From SAR324 cluster bacterium (lineage in GTDB: Bacteria > SAR324 > NAC60-12), in the NCBI GenBank assembly GCA_028822475.1, contig JAPKDT010000123.1:1-6394 (forward strand): a DNA stretch of 6,394 nt, written 5' to 3'. The translations under genes and the position numbers were made by a program. The notes under the pieces are model-generated. The model was not told the DNA's origin and ran no database searches. It worked only from the letters and a program-made list of their open reading frames with translations. Each line of letters starts with the position of its first letter. Position 1 is the first letter of the stretch. Shown here one piece after another: positions 5,951-6,394 of this stretch.

Positions 5951-6259
5951 ATGATTTATGCAATGTTCCGTTATTACAGCTTAATCTTAATTTTCGTTTT
6001 ATTCCTGTCCGGATGTCAGGTTCAGCTACGCTATCCCGCAGAATTTCCATCAGAAACTGTTATCAGCAATGAAGAAATTTTCTGGTTCTGGGGTTTATTA
6101 GGTGAGAAAAAATACGAACTTATCGACCTTTGTCCTCAAGGCAGGGTTTATGAACTACGTATCCACAACACCTGGATGCAAAGCACTTACACTGCACTCA
6201 CGCTGGGAATCTACAGTCCACGTACAATCACCATCGTCTGCTCAATCCGGGGCGAATAG
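5951..6259 (+). CDS. Bor/Iss-family outer-membrane lipoprotein
   Basis: This 102-residue precursor begins with a short signal peptide (MIYAMFRYYSLILIFVLF) and a lipobox LSGC with the acylated cysteine at position 22. Cleavage and lipidation there would give a lipoprotein of about 81 residues. The mature part matches the phage lambda Bor family in length and pattern: a W/F-rich stretch before LGEKK, a central cysteine in LIDLCPQG, and the diagnostic ALTLGIYSPRTITIVCS near the end, comparable to TLGIYTP...VYC in Bor. Bor and Iss are outer-membrane proteins linked to serum resistance; many bacteria have homologues of unknown role. ATG 5951 is preferred because it gives a normal signal peptide. 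In-frame starts at 5891 and further upstream would overlap the Nudix gene and add basic residues; ATG 5963 is also possible. No Shine-Dalgarno is well placed. The family call is by remembered similarity. Confidence 0.8.
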   Translation: MIYAMFRYYSLILIFVLFLSGCQVQLRYPAEFPSETVISNEEIFWFWGLLGEKKYELIDLCPQGRVYELRIHNTWMQSTYTALTLGIYSPRTITIVCSIRGE

Positions 6260-6394
6260 TCCACGGATAATCCTGGCTTCTCACTACAAGAATTAAATAA
6301 CGGTTTTTGTTATCCAAGTTGGTAGGCTTTGTCTTTCGTTCTCTTTCCAACAGCAATTTCTGACACAAACATAACTTTATCTTAAACACGGTAG
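6260..6394. other. Non-coding tail after the lipoprotein gene; no supported gene
   Basis: These 135 nt are AT-rich. They hold competing short inverted repeats: GGATAA (6265-6270) with TTATCC (6310-6315), and ATAAC (6297-6301) with GTTAT (6309-6313). Neither has a following T-run. A minus-strand frame is open from the window edge to a TGA near 6228, but its 54 codons resemble no family I know and overlap the end of the lipoprotein gene. I do not call it. Confidence 0.5.

Noticed and set aside
6228..6394. Minus-strand frame open from the right edge, and a 20-codon ATG frame within it in another phase
   Set aside because: Short, no start context, no recognisable family, and it overlaps the end of the lipoprotein gene; sequence beyond 6394 would decide whether it is a gene end.

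Overview
The window looks like chromosomal housekeeping DNA from a flagellated Gram-negative bacterium of moderate-to-low GC. The evidence is a FliM switch protein, an IHF/HU-type nucleoid protein, a Bor-type outer-membrane lipoprotein with a lipobox, and a DnaX with its upstream 4.5S RNA gene. The mix (IHF-beta-like protein, an HTH-EIIA protein, FliM away from other flagellar genes) suggests a proteobacterial or deltaproteobacterial-like lineage. A SAR324-type marine bacterium is one guess, which I cannot confirm from sequence alone. There is no insertion sequence, CRISPR array, tRNA, rRNA or attachment site.

Layout: (1) 1-1245, minus strand: N-terminal 415 residues of dnaX (DNA polymerase III gamma/tau), running off the left edge. 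(2) About 1270-1376, minus strand: a bacterial small SRP RNA (ffs), found by its conserved apical loop and long closing helix, with its own promoter at 1384-1411 and only about 25-30 nt before dnaX. (3) 1530-3945, plus strand: two overlapping genes, an excisionase-like HTH domain fused to a PTS EIIA domain, then a ClC chloride channel/transporter with two C-terminal CBS domains. (4) 4096-4371, plus strand: a single IHF/HU-family gene. (5) 4384-5409, minus strand: fliM, convergent with the IHF gene. (6) 5430-6259, plus strand: a MutT-like Nudix hydrolase, only 20 nt from the divergent fliM start, then a small Bor-family lipoprotein. (7) 6260-6394: no supportable gene.

How the genes relate: SRP RNA and dnaX form a known bacterial neighbourhood, with probable read-through from the ffs promoter. 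The HTH-EIIA and ClC genes overlap by 38 nt and are probably translated from one message. This suggests, as inference, a PTS-phosphorylation-sensing DNA-binding protein tied to an anion transporter, and it is the most interesting unit here. The remaining genes look like independent single-gene or two-gene units. Most starts in the window lack a convincing Shine-Dalgarno sequence, and two are non-ATG (TTG for clc, GTG for the Nudix gene).
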